Source of the DNA: Citrobacter farmeri
GTDB taxonomy: Bacteria; Pseudomonadota; Gammaproteobacteria; Enterobacterales; Enterobacteriaceae
NCBI RefSeq assembly: GCF_019048065.1
Contig: NZ_CP077291.1
Span: 2,232,001 to 2,296,000, forward strand
Direction of reading: 5' to 3'
Length of the DNA stretch: 64,000 bases
This document shows, in pieces, positions 21,555 to 29,811 of the stretch. Each line of letters starts with the position of its first letter. The first letter of the stretch is position 1. The notes under the pieces were generated by a model, which had not been told where the DNA came from, did no database searches, and worked only from the letters and a program-made list of their open reading frames with translations. The translations under genes were made by a program, and so were the position numbers.

Positions 21555-22424
21555 ATGACCCGGTCTTACGATGCCTTTGAAAAATTAAGTCAGCACAATG
21601 CCGTGTTACAGGAGTCGGTTGAGTTGCGCTCGGGCGTCCAGCTGGCGGCATGGTCGAATAAACGCGATACCATCACGCAGTATTGCGATCATCACACGCT
21701 CAGTCTGTATGTGGCGGACGGCTACGAAAGTTATCAGAAAACAGCCACTGGCTGGAAAAATGGCGGCGGACCGGACCGGTTTTGCCTGTTGCCAAAAGAG
21801 AGTGAATCTACCTGGGATATCCGTGACGACCTCTCGTTTGTGCATCTCTACTGTACCGACGCACATCTGCGTGAAGTGGGGGAAAAGGTCTGGGATAAAA
21901 GCCCTTACCGCTTCACGCTGGATGAACGGACGTTTGGTAACGATCCGGGTATTACGGCGGTCTACCGCCAGTTTTTGTTGGGCAACGACTGGCATCAACC
22001 CGCGAATCACCTGACGCTCAGCGCCGCGTCGTCACTCCTGATGACCCATATTATTCAGCACTACAGCAATGTGCAGTGGCGATTGCCGACGGTAACGGGC
22101 GGACTTGCGCCGGTGACGCTGCGCAATGTGCTGGCCTATATTGACGCCCACCTCGCGGAACCGTTGACGCTAGCCGATCTGGCGCATGAAGCCGCCCTGA
22201 GTGAATTTCATTTCGCCAGAATGTTCCGCCAGTCAATGAAAATGGCACCGCATCAGTATGTGATGCAGCGCCGGATGGCGGTGGCAAAGCAACTGGTCTG
22301 TCATTCACAGCGCCCGTTGACGGAGATTGCGTTGGCCTGCGGATTCAGCTCGCCGAGCCACTTCAGCAATCGCTTTAAGCAGGTGACAGGTAAGACACCG
22401 ACGCAGTTACGCACCTCGGGTTAA
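21555..22424 (+). CDS. AraC-family transcriptional regulator
   Basis: A 289-residue regulator. The C-terminal 100 residues form a standard AraC double helix-turn-helix (LTLADLAHEAALSEFHFARMFRQS and LTEIALACGFSSPSHFSNRFKQVTGKTP). The N-terminal domain is a cupin-like sensor with no ligand I can name. It is divergent from the EamA transporter, and its last 18 bases overlap the end of convergent ydcO. Both genes are absent at this point in E. coli K-12. Confidence 0.88.
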   Translation: MTRSYDAFEKLSQHNAVLQESVELRSGVQLAAWSNKRDTITQYCDHHTLSLYVADGYESYQKTATGWKNGGGPDRFCLLPKESESTWDIRDDLSFVHLYCTDAHLREVGEKVWDKSPYRFTLDERTFGNDPGITAVYRQFLLGNDWHQPANHLTLSAASSLLMTHIIQHYSNVQWRLPTVTGGLAPVTLRNVLAYIDAHLAEPLTLADLAHEAALSEFHFARMFRQSMKMAPHQYVMQRRMAVAKQLVCHSQRPLTEIALACGFSSPSHFSNRFKQVTGKTPTQLRTSG

Positions 22425-23573
22425 TCTTAAGACGGTGTAGCAGATCCCGCCTGCGATCAGCCCCCAGAAGGCCGAACCCACTCCCCACAGCGTCAGTCCG
22501 CTGGCGGTGACCAGAAACGTCACCACGGCGGCATCACGCTCGTTCTCATGATTCAGCGCCTGATATAAACTGCCCGAAATCGTACTCAGCAGCGCCAGTC
22601 CCGCCAGCATCTGAATACCGCTCGTCGGCAGGGCCGCCATCATACCGGTGATCGAACTGCCGAAAACGCCGGCTAACAGATAGAATATCCCGGCGGCAGC
22701 GGCGGCTAGCCAGCGTTTAGCGGCATCCGGATGGGCATCCGGACTCTGACAAATCGCCGCCGTGATCGCGGCAATACAGATGGAATAGACGCCGAAAGGG
22801 GAAAACAGCAGCGCCAGTAATCCAGTGACCACGATCAATGGCGAAACGGGGACATCGTATCCTGCGGCCTTCATGGTCGCCACACCGGGTGCATTCTGCG
22901 ACGCCATCGTCACCAGAAAAAGCGGCACGGCAATGCCCAGACTGTGGGCCAGCGAAAACTGAGGGGCAATAAAGGTGGGTAACACCGGGGCCATTGCTAG
23001 CGAAGAGGTGACAATGTCACCTTCGAGTAGCGCAATGATTGCGCCGACGATCAGGGCCGCAATCACCGCGTAGCGCGGCGCAGTCCTTTTCAGAATCAAC
23101 CACGCCAGCAGCATGCCGCCACAAAGCAGAAAGTGGTCACCGAGACGGGCAAATGCCTCCAGGCCAAAACGGAGCAAAATCCCGGCCAGCATGGCCGCCG
23201 CCAGCGAGTGGGGGATCACCTGCATCAGGCGGGCGAATAATCCCGTGACACCACACAATACGATTAACGCGTTAGCGATGATAAACACGCCAATCGCTTC
23301 TGGCAGCGTCAGTCCCTGGAGTCCGGTTACCAGCAGCGCCGCGCCGGGCGTTGACCACGCCGTCAGTACGGGGGCGCGATACCAGAGCGTTAAGAGCAGC
23401 GTACTGACACCCATCGCGATGCCCAGGGCGGTCATCCAGCCGGCAATTTGCGTCGTGCTGGCGCCCGCCGCCACCGCGGCCTGCCAGATGATGGCCGCAG
23501 AACTGGCATAGCCTACCAGTACGGCGACAAATCCAGAAAGCAGTGTGGGTAATGGTATGGAGAATGAACGCAT
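22407..23573 (-). CDS. ydcO: Benzoate/H+ symporter-family protein YdcO (BenE)
   Basis: Inner-membrane transporter of the BenE family, 388 residues (391 in E. coli), with about 11-12 hydrophobic segments and the motif WSTPGAALL. The family imports benzoate, but the YdcO substrate is not proven. It is divergent from sutR, and the 91-base promoter gap carries two identical palindromes. A benzoate-type importer near a protocatechuate dioxygenase is suggestive but about 17 kb away. Confidence 0.9.
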   Translation of the reverse strand: MRSFSIPLPTLLSGFVAVLVGYASSAAIIWQAAVAAGASTTQIAGWMTALGIAMGVSTLLLTLWYRAPVLTAWSTPGAALLVTGLQGLTLPEAIGVFIIANALIVLCGVTGLFARLMQVIPHSLAAAMLAGILLRFGLEAFARLGDHFLLCGGMLLAWLILKRTAPRYAVIAALIVGAIIALLEGDIVTSSLAMAPVLPTFIAPQFSLAHSLGIAVPLFLVTMASQNAPGVATMKAAGYDVPVSPLIVVTGLLALLFSPFGVYSICIAAITAAICQSPDAHPDAAKRWLAAAAAGIFYLLAGVFGSSITGMMAALPTSGIQMLAGLALLSTISGSLYQALNHENERDAAVVTFLVTASGLTLWGVGSAFWGLIAGGICYTVLRLTRGA

Positions 23574-23587
23574 ACGCGCCTCTCGTG

Positions 23588-23629
23588 CGTTATAACGGTC
23601 GTTTAATCTAACATCTGGGCGTTATAACG
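23588..23629. promoter_or_regulatory. Twin CGTTATAACG palindromes between ydcO and sutR
   Basis: The 10 bp perfect palindrome CGTTATAACG occurs at 23588-23597 and 23620-23629, 32 bases apart, close to three helical turns. Both copies are preceded by G. This is the layout of a two-site operator, probably for SutR (autoregulation and control of ydcO). Confidence 0.6.
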
Positions 23630-23664
23630 TACAAGTGGTAAGCTGGCATTTTGGGAGGATATTC

Positions 23665-24201
23665 ATGGACAACCTGACGCACTATCTGGCGAGCACCTTA
23701 AAAACATTACGCAGACAGCGTGAGTGGAGTTTATCGCGGCTGGCTGAAGCGACCGGTGTTTCAAAAGCGATGCTCGGACAAATTGAGCGCAACGAATCCA
23801 GTCCCACGGTGGCGACGTTATGGAAGATTGCCACCGGGCTGAACGTCCCGTTCTCCACCTTTATTTCACCACCGGAATCTGAGCCGCTGCCGACGTTTGA
23901 TCCGCAAGAGCAGGCGATGGTCGTGACGCCGTTGTTCCCGTGGGATCCGGTGCTGTGCTTCGACCACTTTTCGATTCTGCTGGCACCCGGTGCGCTCAGT
24001 GAATCCACACCGCATGAAGCTGGCGTGATCGAACATGTGGTCGTGATTGCAGGCGAGCTGGAGATGTGTATTGACCAGCAATGGCGCGTCATCAGGGCCG
24101 GAGAAGGGATTCGTTTTGCCGGTGACAACGCCCATGCCTATCGCAACAGCAGCGAACAGACCGTGCACTTTCATTCGCTTATCCATTACCCACGCAGTTA
24201 A
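23665..24201 (+). CDS. sutR: XRE-cupin regulator SutR (YdcN)
   Basis: DNA-binding protein with an N-terminal XRE helix-turn-helix (SLSRLAEATGVSKAMLGQIERNESSPT, about 20-45) and a C-terminal cupin domain (about 95-175). The start at 23665 follows GGGAGG and gives 178 residues, the length of E. coli SutR, which regulates sulfur-utilisation genes. The longer frame begins inside the promoter region. Confidence 0.93.
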   Translation: MDNLTHYLASTLKTLRRQREWSLSRLAEATGVSKAMLGQIERNESSPTVATLWKIATGLNVPFSTFISPPESEPLPTFDPQEQAMVVTPLFPWDPVLCFDHFSILLAPGALSESTPHEAGVIEHVVVIAGELEMCIDQQWRVIRAGEGIRFAGDNAHAYRNSSEQTVHFHSLIHYPRS

Positions 24202-24278
24202 GCGGGAAAACTATTTCGCAACGCGGCGCTTCTGACTACAATAGCCGCCATTTTGCTGCTACTGGATAAAACAACGCC

Positions 24279-26240
24279 ATGCGCCAGTCCCCACATCGCC
24301 TTGAATTGTTAAGCCCGGCACGTGATACCGCCATCGCCCGCGAAGCCATTTTACATGGTGCAGACGCCGTCTATATCGGCGGTCCAGGCTTTGGGGCGCG
24401 TCATAACGCCAGCAATAGCCTGAGAGATATCGCCGAACTGGTGCCGTTCGCCCATCGTTATGGCGCGAAAATCTTTGTCACGCTGAATACGATTCTTCAC
24501 GACGATGAACTGGAGCCTGCGCAGCGGCTCATTACCGATCTCTACCAGACCGGCGTTGACGCGCTGATTGTGCAGGATATGGGCATTCTGGAACTCGACA
24601 TTCCGCCCATCGAATTGCATGCCAGCACCCAGTGCGATATTCGCAGCGTGGAGAAGGCCAAATTCCTCTCTGACGTGGGGTTCTCGCAGATCGTGCTGGC
24701 GCGCGAACTGAGTCTTGAACAGATTCAGGCCATCCATCAGGCGACCGATGCCACCATCGAATTTTTCGTCCACGGGGCGCTGTGTGTGGCGTATTCGGGA
24801 CAGTGCTATATCTCGCATGCGCAAACGGGGCGCAGCGCCAACCGTGGCGACTGCTCGCAGGCGTGTCGTTTGCCGTACACGCTGAAAGACGATCGAGGGC
24901 GGGTGGTGTCGTATGAAAAACACCTGCTGTCGATGAAAGATAACGATCAAACCGCCAACCTGGGCGCGCTGATCGACGCTGGCGTGCGCTCCTTCAAGAT
25001 TGAAGGGCGTTATAAAGACATGGGCTACGTGAAGAACATCACCGCGCACTATCGCCAGATGCTGGATGCCATTATTGAGGCGCGGGGCGATCTGGCGCGC
25101 GCTTCCGCCGGGCGCACGGAACATTTCTTCACGCCGTCAACGGATAAAACATTCCATCGCGGTAGCACTGACTATTTTGTGAATGCGCGTAAAGGGGATA
25201 TTGGCGCCTTTGATTCACCGAAGTTTATCGGCCTGCCGGTCGGTGACGTGCTGAAAGTGGCGAAAGATCATCTCGATGTGGAAGTCAGCGAACCGCTGGC
25301 AAACGGTGATGGTCTTAACGTCCTGATCAAACGTGATGTTGTCGGTTTCCGCGCCAATACCGTCGAAAAAACCGGAGATCATCGCTACCGCGTCTGGCCG
25401 AATGAGATGCCTGCCGAGCTGCATAAACTGCGTCCGCCTCATCCACTCAATCGCAATCTTGATCATAACTGGCAGCAGGCGTTAACCAAAACCTCAAGCG
25501 AGCGTCGGGTGGCAGTGGATATTGAACTGGGCGGCTGGCAGGAACAGCTGATCCTGACGCTGACCAGCGAAGAGGGCGTCAGTATCACCCATACGCTGGA
25601 CGGACAGTTTGATGAGGCCAACAACGCTGAAAAAGCGCTGAGTGGTCTGAAGGACGGACTGGCGAAACTGGGACAGACGCTCTATTACGCCCGCGATATC
25701 GCGGTGCGCCTGCCGGGGGCGCTGTTTGTTCCGAACAGTCTGCTTAATGCATTTCGCCGGGAAGCGGTGGAGATGCTGGATGCCGCGCGCCTGGCGAGCT
25801 ATCAACGCGGCGTTCGCAAACCCGTGTCTGAACCTGCGCCGGTTTACCCGCAAACGCATCTGAGTTTTCTGGCCAATGTCTACAACCATAAGGCGCGGAA
25901 ATTTTACCATCGCTATGGCGTGCAGTTGATTGATGCGGCGTATGAAGCACATGAAGAAAAGGGCGAAGTGCCGGTCATGATCACTAAGCACTGCCTGCGC
26001 TTTGCTTTTAATCTGTGTCCAAAGCAGGCGAAAGGCAATATCAAAAGCTGGAAGGCGACGCCGATGCAACTGGTGAATGGCGATGAGGTGTTAACGCTGA
26101 AATTTGACTGTCGCCCGTGCGAAATGCATGTGATCGGTAAAATCAAAAATCACATTCTGAAGATGCCGCTACCCGGCAGCGTAGTGGCTTCCGTCAGCCC
26201 GGAAGAACTGATGAAAACGCTGCCGAAGCGCAAAGGTTAA
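24279..26240 (+). CDS. rlhA: 23S rRNA C2501 hydroxylase RlhA (YdcP, peptidase U32 family)
   Basis: Makes 5-hydroxycytidine at C2501 of 23S rRNA. It has 653 residues, closely matching E. coli RlhA throughout. The conserved cysteines of U32 RNA hydroxylases are seen in GALCVAYSGQC and RGDCSQACRLPY (about 165-200), and further cysteines lie near the C-terminus (KHCLRFAFNLCP, DCRPCEMH). These probably bind an Fe-S cluster. The gene stands alone and is followed by a REP element. Confidence 0.95.
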   Translation: MRQSPHRLELLSPARDTAIAREAILHGADAVYIGGPGFGARHNASNSLRDIAELVPFAHRYGAKIFVTLNTILHDDELEPAQRLITDLYQTGVDALIVQDMGILELDIPPIELHASTQCDIRSVEKAKFLSDVGFSQIVLARELSLEQIQAIHQATDATIEFFVHGALCVAYSGQCYISHAQTGRSANRGDCSQACRLPYTLKDDRGRVVSYEKHLLSMKDNDQTANLGALIDAGVRSFKIEGRYKDMGYVKNITAHYRQMLDAIIEARGDLARASAGRTEHFFTPSTDKTFHRGSTDYFVNARKGDIGAFDSPKFIGLPVGDVLKVAKDHLDVEVSEPLANGDGLNVLIKRDVVGFRANTVEKTGDHRYRVWPNEMPAELHKLRPPHPLNRNLDHNWQQALTKTSSERRVAVDIELGGWQEQLILTLTSEEGVSITHTLDGQFDEANNAEKALSGLKDGLAKLGQTLYYARDIAVRLPGALFVPNSLLNAFRREAVEMLDAARLASYQRGVRKPVSEPAPVYPQTHLSFLANVYNHKARKFYHRYGVQLIDAAYEAHEEKGEVPVMITKHCLRFAFNLCPKQAKGNIKSWKATPMQLVNGDEVLTLKFDCRPCEMHVIGKIKNHILKMPLPGSVVASVSPEELMKTLPKRKG

Positions 26241-26247
26241 CGGTGGT

Positions 26248-26274
26248 GCCGGATAAACGCAGCGTCATCCGGCC
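26248..26274. repeat. REP element after rlhA
   Basis: GCCGGATAAACGC...GCGTCATCCGGC is a typical REP palindrome in the gap between the convergent rlhA and oxidase operon. Confidence 0.75.
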
Positions 26275-26280
26275 CCCCGC

Positions 26281-26409
26281 TTAATGCGATTTAAAGCCCG
26301 CCGCCGTCATGATCAGGCGAAAGAACATTCCCACGGCAGCCAGTGCCAGCACGCTGCCGCCCCACAAAATCACCAGCCACATCAGGCGTTTCCAGACAGA
26401 TTGTTGCAT
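26281..26409 (-). CDS. DUF2474 small subunit of the CIO-type bd oxidase
   Basis: A 42-residue single-pass membrane peptide beginning MQQSVWKRLMWLVILWGG. Its ATG overlaps the TGA of the upstream CydB-type gene, so it is translationally coupled. DUF2474 peptides accompany cyanide-insensitive bd oxidases and take the place of CydX. A much longer frame through here is only an out-of-frame reading of the upstream gene and was not used. Confidence 0.82.
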   Translation of the reverse strand: MQQSVWKRLMWLVILWGGSVLALAAVGMFFRLIMTAAGFKSH

Positions 26410-27419
26410 CAGTGATACCCCTCGCCATGTTGAACTTTTCCGCGGAACACGTAGTAACTCCAGAAGGTGTAAACCAGGATAATGGGGATGATCAGTAACG
26501 CGCCGACCAGCATGAATCCCTGACTCTGGGCGGGCGCAGCAGCCTGCCAGATCGTAATGGAAGGCGGAATGATATGCGGCCAGATACTGATCCCCAACCC
26601 GCTGAAACCGAGGAAAATCAGCCCGAGCGTCAATACGAAAGGCAGCGTATGGCTGTTTTGCTGGCCAAGCGCTCGCCATAGCCAGAAGCCAATCATCGCA
26701 ACCAGCAGCGGAACCGGCAACAGGAACCACAGATTCGGCAGCGTAAACCAACGTTCAGCTATCGCCGGGTGTGCCAGCGGCGTCCACAGGCTGATGAGCG
26801 CGATCACCACCAGCATCGCCAGCAATAGCTTTTTCGCTACGGTACGCATCTTATCCTGCAACGGATCCTCACTTTTCATCACCAGCCAGGTCGCCCCCAG
26901 CAGCGCATAAGCGACCACCAGCCCAACGCCGCAGAAAAGGGTGAAAGGGGTGAACCAGTCAAACGGGCCGCCGCTAAAACGCCGACCGGTGACGGTAAAA
27001 CCGTTAATCACCGCACCCACCACCACGCCCTGGGTGAATGTCGCCAGAATCGAACCGCAGAGAAAGGCTTTATCCCAGAACGGCCGATGGGCGGGCGTAG
27101 CTTTGAAGCGAAATTCAAAGGCGACGCCGCGAAAAATCAGTCCAATGAGCATCAGCGTCAGTGGGATCGTGAGCGCGTCAATGATCACCGCATAGGCCAG
27201 CGGAAACGCGCCAAACAGCCCGGCACCGCCGAGAACCAGCCAGGTTTCATTGCCGTCCCAGATCGGAGCGACGCTGTTAACCATCACGTCACGATCGTCA
27301 GCATCGCGGATGGCGGGAAACAAAATGCCAATACCCAAATCGAACCCATCCATCACGATGTACATCAGCGTGGCGAAGACGATGATGACGAACCAGATTA
27401 CCGATAAATCAATACCCAT
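26409..27419 (-). CDS. Cytochrome bd-type ubiquinol oxidase subunit II (CydB/CioB)
   Basis: Membrane subunit of a terminal quinol oxidase, 336 residues, about eight TM helices, opening with the family motif YIVMDGFDLGIGIL and closing with YTFWSYYVFRGKV. It overlaps the subunit I stop by one base and the DUF2474 start by one base. The closest family by length and by its small subunit is the cyanide-insensitive oxidase CioB, not CydB (379) or AppB (378) of E. coli. Confidence 0.9.
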   Translation of the reverse strand: MGIDLSVIWFVIIVFATLMYIVMDGFDLGIGILFPAIRDADDRDVMVNSVAPIWDGNETWLVLGGAGLFGAFPLAYAVIIDALTIPLTLMLIGLIFRGVAFEFRFKATPAHRPFWDKAFLCGSILATFTQGVVVGAVINGFTVTGRRFSGGPFDWFTPFTLFCGVGLVVAYALLGATWLVMKSEDPLQDKMRTVAKKLLLAMLVVIALISLWTPLAHPAIAERWFTLPNLWFLLPVPLLVAMIGFWLWRALGQQNSHTLPFVLTLGLIFLGFSGLGISIWPHIIPPSITIWQAAAPAQSQGFMLVGALLIIPIILVYTFWSYYVFRGKVQHGEGYH

Positions 27420-28822
27420 TAGCGGTGTGCCTCACGTTGAGAGTCGAGGACGGCAGCAGACAGCGGCCGGGCTGGTGTGCCGGTGGGCGGCGTCGGAGCA
27501 ATCGTCTCCTGCGGCCCTTTGCGGATGAGACGGATCATGTAGCTGTAACCCACGCCAAAGACTGAGCTGTAGACGATAAAAAACGCCAGTAGAGAAAGGC
27601 TCATGTGCAGGTCGCCATGTGCGGAGACCGCATCCGCCGTGCGTTGTAGTCCGTAAACCACCCACGGCTGGCGACCGACTTCCGTAGTGACCCAACCCGC
27701 CAGAATGGCGATCAACCCCGAGGGGCCCATCCATAAGGCAAAACGCAGGAACGGGCGCGAAGTATAGAGACGCTGTCGATAGCGTAGCCACAGGGCGCAA
27801 ACGCCGAGCAGGATCATCAACATCCCCAGCCCCGCCATGATGCGAAACGACCAGAAGACCATCGTGGCGTTGGGGCGATCTTCCTTCGCAAACTCTTTTA
27901 ACGCCGGGACCTGTTTATCCAGGCTGTGCGTCAGGATCAGGCTACCCAGCGCCGGGATCGCCAGCCCATAGCGGGTGCGCTCCTGTTCCATGTCCGGCCA
28001 GCCGAACAGCAACAGCGGAGTCGGTTCTCCCGGCGGATTTTCCCAATGGCCTTCAATGGCGGCGATTTTCGCGGGCTGATGCTTGAGGGTATTCAGACCG
28101 TGCATGTCACCAATCAACGCCTGCAGCGGCGCGACAATCAGCGTCATCCACAGTGCCATCGAAAACATTGCGCGAATGGCGGGTGAATGGTTACCGCGCA
28201 GCAAATGCCAGGCCGCTGAAGCCCCGACGAATAATGCGCTGCTGAGAAACGCCGCCACCGACATGTGCAGCAAGCGATAGGGAAATGACGGGTTGAAAAT
28301 AACGGCAAACCAGTCTACCGGCACGACCTGACCGTTGACGATCTCATAGCCCTGCGGCGTTTGCATCCAACTGTTGGAGGCCAGGATCCAGAAGGTGGAA
28401 ATAATCGTGCCCAGCGCCACCATGCAGGTGGAGAAAAAGTGTAATCCCGGGCCAACCTTGTTCCAGCCAAACAGCATCACGCCGAGGAATCCGGCCTCAA
28501 GGAAGAACGCCGTGAGCACCTCATAGGTCAGCAATGGCCCGGTGATACTGCCTGCGAACTCGGAAAAACCGCTCCAGTTGGTGCCAAACTGGTAGGCCAT
28601 CACCAGACCGGACACCACACCCATACCAAAGTTAACGGCGAAAATTTTCGACCAGAACTGGTAGAGCGATCGCCAGACAGGATTTTTGCTTTTCAGCCAA
28701 AGCCCTTCCAGCACCGCAAGGTAGCTGGCAAGGCCAATAGTGATCGCCGGAAAAATTATATGGAAGGAAACCGTGAAGGCGAACTGGATCCTTGCCAGAT
28801 GAAATGCATCAAGACCGAACAT
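27419..28822 (-). CDS. Cytochrome bd-type ubiquinol oxidase subunit I (CydA/CioA)
   Basis: Haem-bearing subunit, 467 residues against 522 in E. coli CydA, so the quinol-binding Q-loop is of the short type typical of CIO oxidases. His21 (SFHIIFPA) and the histidine in YRLLHMSVAAF correspond to haem ligands, and GWVTTEVGRQPWVV is the conserved signature after the Q-loop. It heads a three-gene operon inserted between rlhA and hicA. It probably gives respiration under low oxygen, NO, sulfide or cyanide stress. Confidence 0.9.
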   Translation of the reverse strand: MFGLDAFHLARIQFAFTVSFHIIFPAITIGLASYLAVLEGLWLKSKNPVWRSLYQFWSKIFAVNFGMGVVSGLVMAYQFGTNWSGFSEFAGSITGPLLTYEVLTAFFLEAGFLGVMLFGWNKVGPGLHFFSTCMVALGTIISTFWILASNSWMQTPQGYEIVNGQVVPVDWFAVIFNPSFPYRLLHMSVAAFLSSALFVGASAAWHLLRGNHSPAIRAMFSMALWMTLIVAPLQALIGDMHGLNTLKHQPAKIAAIEGHWENPPGEPTPLLLFGWPDMEQERTRYGLAIPALGSLILTHSLDKQVPALKEFAKEDRPNATMVFWSFRIMAGLGMLMILLGVCALWLRYRQRLYTSRPFLRFALWMGPSGLIAILAGWVTTEVGRQPWVVYGLQRTADAVSAHGDLHMSLSLLAFFIVYSSVFGVGYSYMIRLIRKGPQETIAPTPPTGTPARPLSAAVLDSQREAHR

Positions 28823-28950
28823 GCAGAGCTCCGCACTAAAAATTGATTCAGCGCAATTTTAAGTCTTTGATGATTTCAGTATCAGAAACAGTAAGGGCTT
28901 TTAAAACCATAACAGTTGCGTGAATGTTACAAATTGCGTCTGTTGATATA

Positions 28951-28976
28951 AATTCTGGAAGCCGCCTTCCTGAATT
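28951..28976. repeat. Near-perfect hairpin in the oxidase-hicA gap
   Basis: AATTCTGGAAG (28951-28961) and CTTCCTGAATT (28966-28976) pair at 10 of 11 positions around a four-base loop. No T run follows on either strand, so it is not an obvious terminator. The rest of the 265-base gap (28823-29087) is AT-rich with no gene I can support. Confidence 0.5.
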
Positions 28977-29035
28977 GCTACGAGCAACTCTACACGACGA
29001 GCATTTTTCTGTATTTTTCTTATGTCAGGCGAGAA

Positions 29036-29057
29036 AAGTAAGCATAAATGTTTACTT
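29036..29057. promoter_or_regulatory. Candidate HicB operator upstream of hicA
   Basis: AAGTAAGCAT at 29036-29045 and ATGTTTACTT at 29048-29057 form an inverted repeat matching at 9 of 10 positions around a two-base centre. TATAGAAT follows at 29062-29069 as a probable -10. HicB autorepresses its operon through its C-terminal DNA-binding domain. Confidence 0.6.
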
Positions 29058-29087
29058 TGTGTATAGAATAGGGAACAGGGAGGCGCA

Positions 29088-29279
29088 GTGAAGCAGAGCG
29101 AATTCAGACGCTGGCTGGAATCTCAGGGTGTCGGGGTAACGAATGGATCGCACCATTTGAAGCTCAGATATCGCGGAAAACGCAGCGTCATGCCCAGACA
29201 TCCAGGTGATGAGATCAAAGAGGCCTTGCGTAAAGCGATTTTAAAGCAATTGGGTCTGTCTCCATCATCACTGATATGA
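29088..29279 (+). CDS. hicA: HicA toxin (mRNA interferase)
   Basis: Small dsRBD-like RNase, 63 residues, close to E. coli HicA (58) with a C-terminal extension PSSLI. The catalytic histidine is in NGSHHLKLRY (about residue 22-23). It starts with GTG at 29088 behind GGGAGG. It cuts mRNA and is neutralised by HicB, whose gene follows 28 bases later. Confidence 0.93.
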   Translation: MKQSEFRRWLESQGVGVTNGSHHLKLRYRGKRSVMPRHPGDEIKEALRKAILKQLGLSPSSLI

Positions 29280-29307
29280 GGTTGTTCAGATGAGAGAGTT
29301 TGAAATT

Positions 29308-29724
29308 ATGCGCTATCCCGTTCATCTCGTTCCTGCGCCAGAAGGTGGCTATGTGGTTTCGTTTCCGGATATTCCGGAAGCGCTCACCCAGGGGGAGACC
29401 CGCCAGCAAGCCATTGATACCGCACTGGAAGCGTTGATCACCGCCTTTGAATTCTATTTCGAAGATAACCAGTCCGTCCCGTTACCTACGCCGGTGAAGG
29501 AGGGCGATGATTTTGTTGAGATCCCGCTCAGCGTTGCGTCAAAAGTTCTTTTACTCAACGCATTCCTGGCATCAAAAATCAGCCAGCAGGAGTTAGCGAA
29601 ACGCATAGGCAGACCGAAACAGGAAATTACCCGTCTGTTCGACTTGCGGCATGCGACAAAAATTGATGCTGTGCAGACGGCGGCGCGCGCGCTCGGCAAA
29701 GAACTGTCGCTTACGTTGTCGTAA
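29308..29724 (+). CDS. hicB: HicB antitoxin and repressor
   Basis: A 138-residue antitoxin from the start at 29308 (MRYPVHLVPAPEGG), the E. coli length. An in-frame ATG at 29290 with a GAGG site would add six residues and cannot be excluded. It has an N-terminal degenerate RNase H fold with SFPDIPEALTQGET, and a C-terminal helix-turn-helix (ISQQELAKRIGRPKQEITRLF, about 95-115). It binds HicA and the operon promoter. Confidence 0.92.
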   Translation: MRYPVHLVPAPEGGYVVSFPDIPEALTQGETRQQAIDTALEALITAFEFYFEDNQSVPLPTPVKEGDDFVEIPLSVASKVLLLNAFLASKISQQELAKRIGRPKQEITRLFDLRHATKIDAVQTAARALGKELSLTLS

Positions 29725-29774
29725 ACCATAACAGTTCTTAGGATGTTGAGTATTTTATTCGCTGATATACACTG

Positions 29775-29800
29775 CGTGGGTCATCTGCCACTGACCCACG
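29775..29800. promoter_or_regulatory. Perfect 9 bp inverted repeat before ydcR
   Basis: CGTGGGTCA (29775-29783) and TGACCCACG (29792-29800) are exact inverted copies separated by eight bases, ending 11 bases upstream of the ydcR start. It could be the operator of this MocR-type regulator or a leader hairpin. Confidence 0.5.
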
Positions 29801-29811
29801 AGATAATCACG

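Noticed and set aside
26281..26751. A 156-residue protein ending in the DUF2474 sequence
   Set aside because: The first 114 residues are an out-of-frame reading of the CydB-type gene. The true gene starts at 26409.
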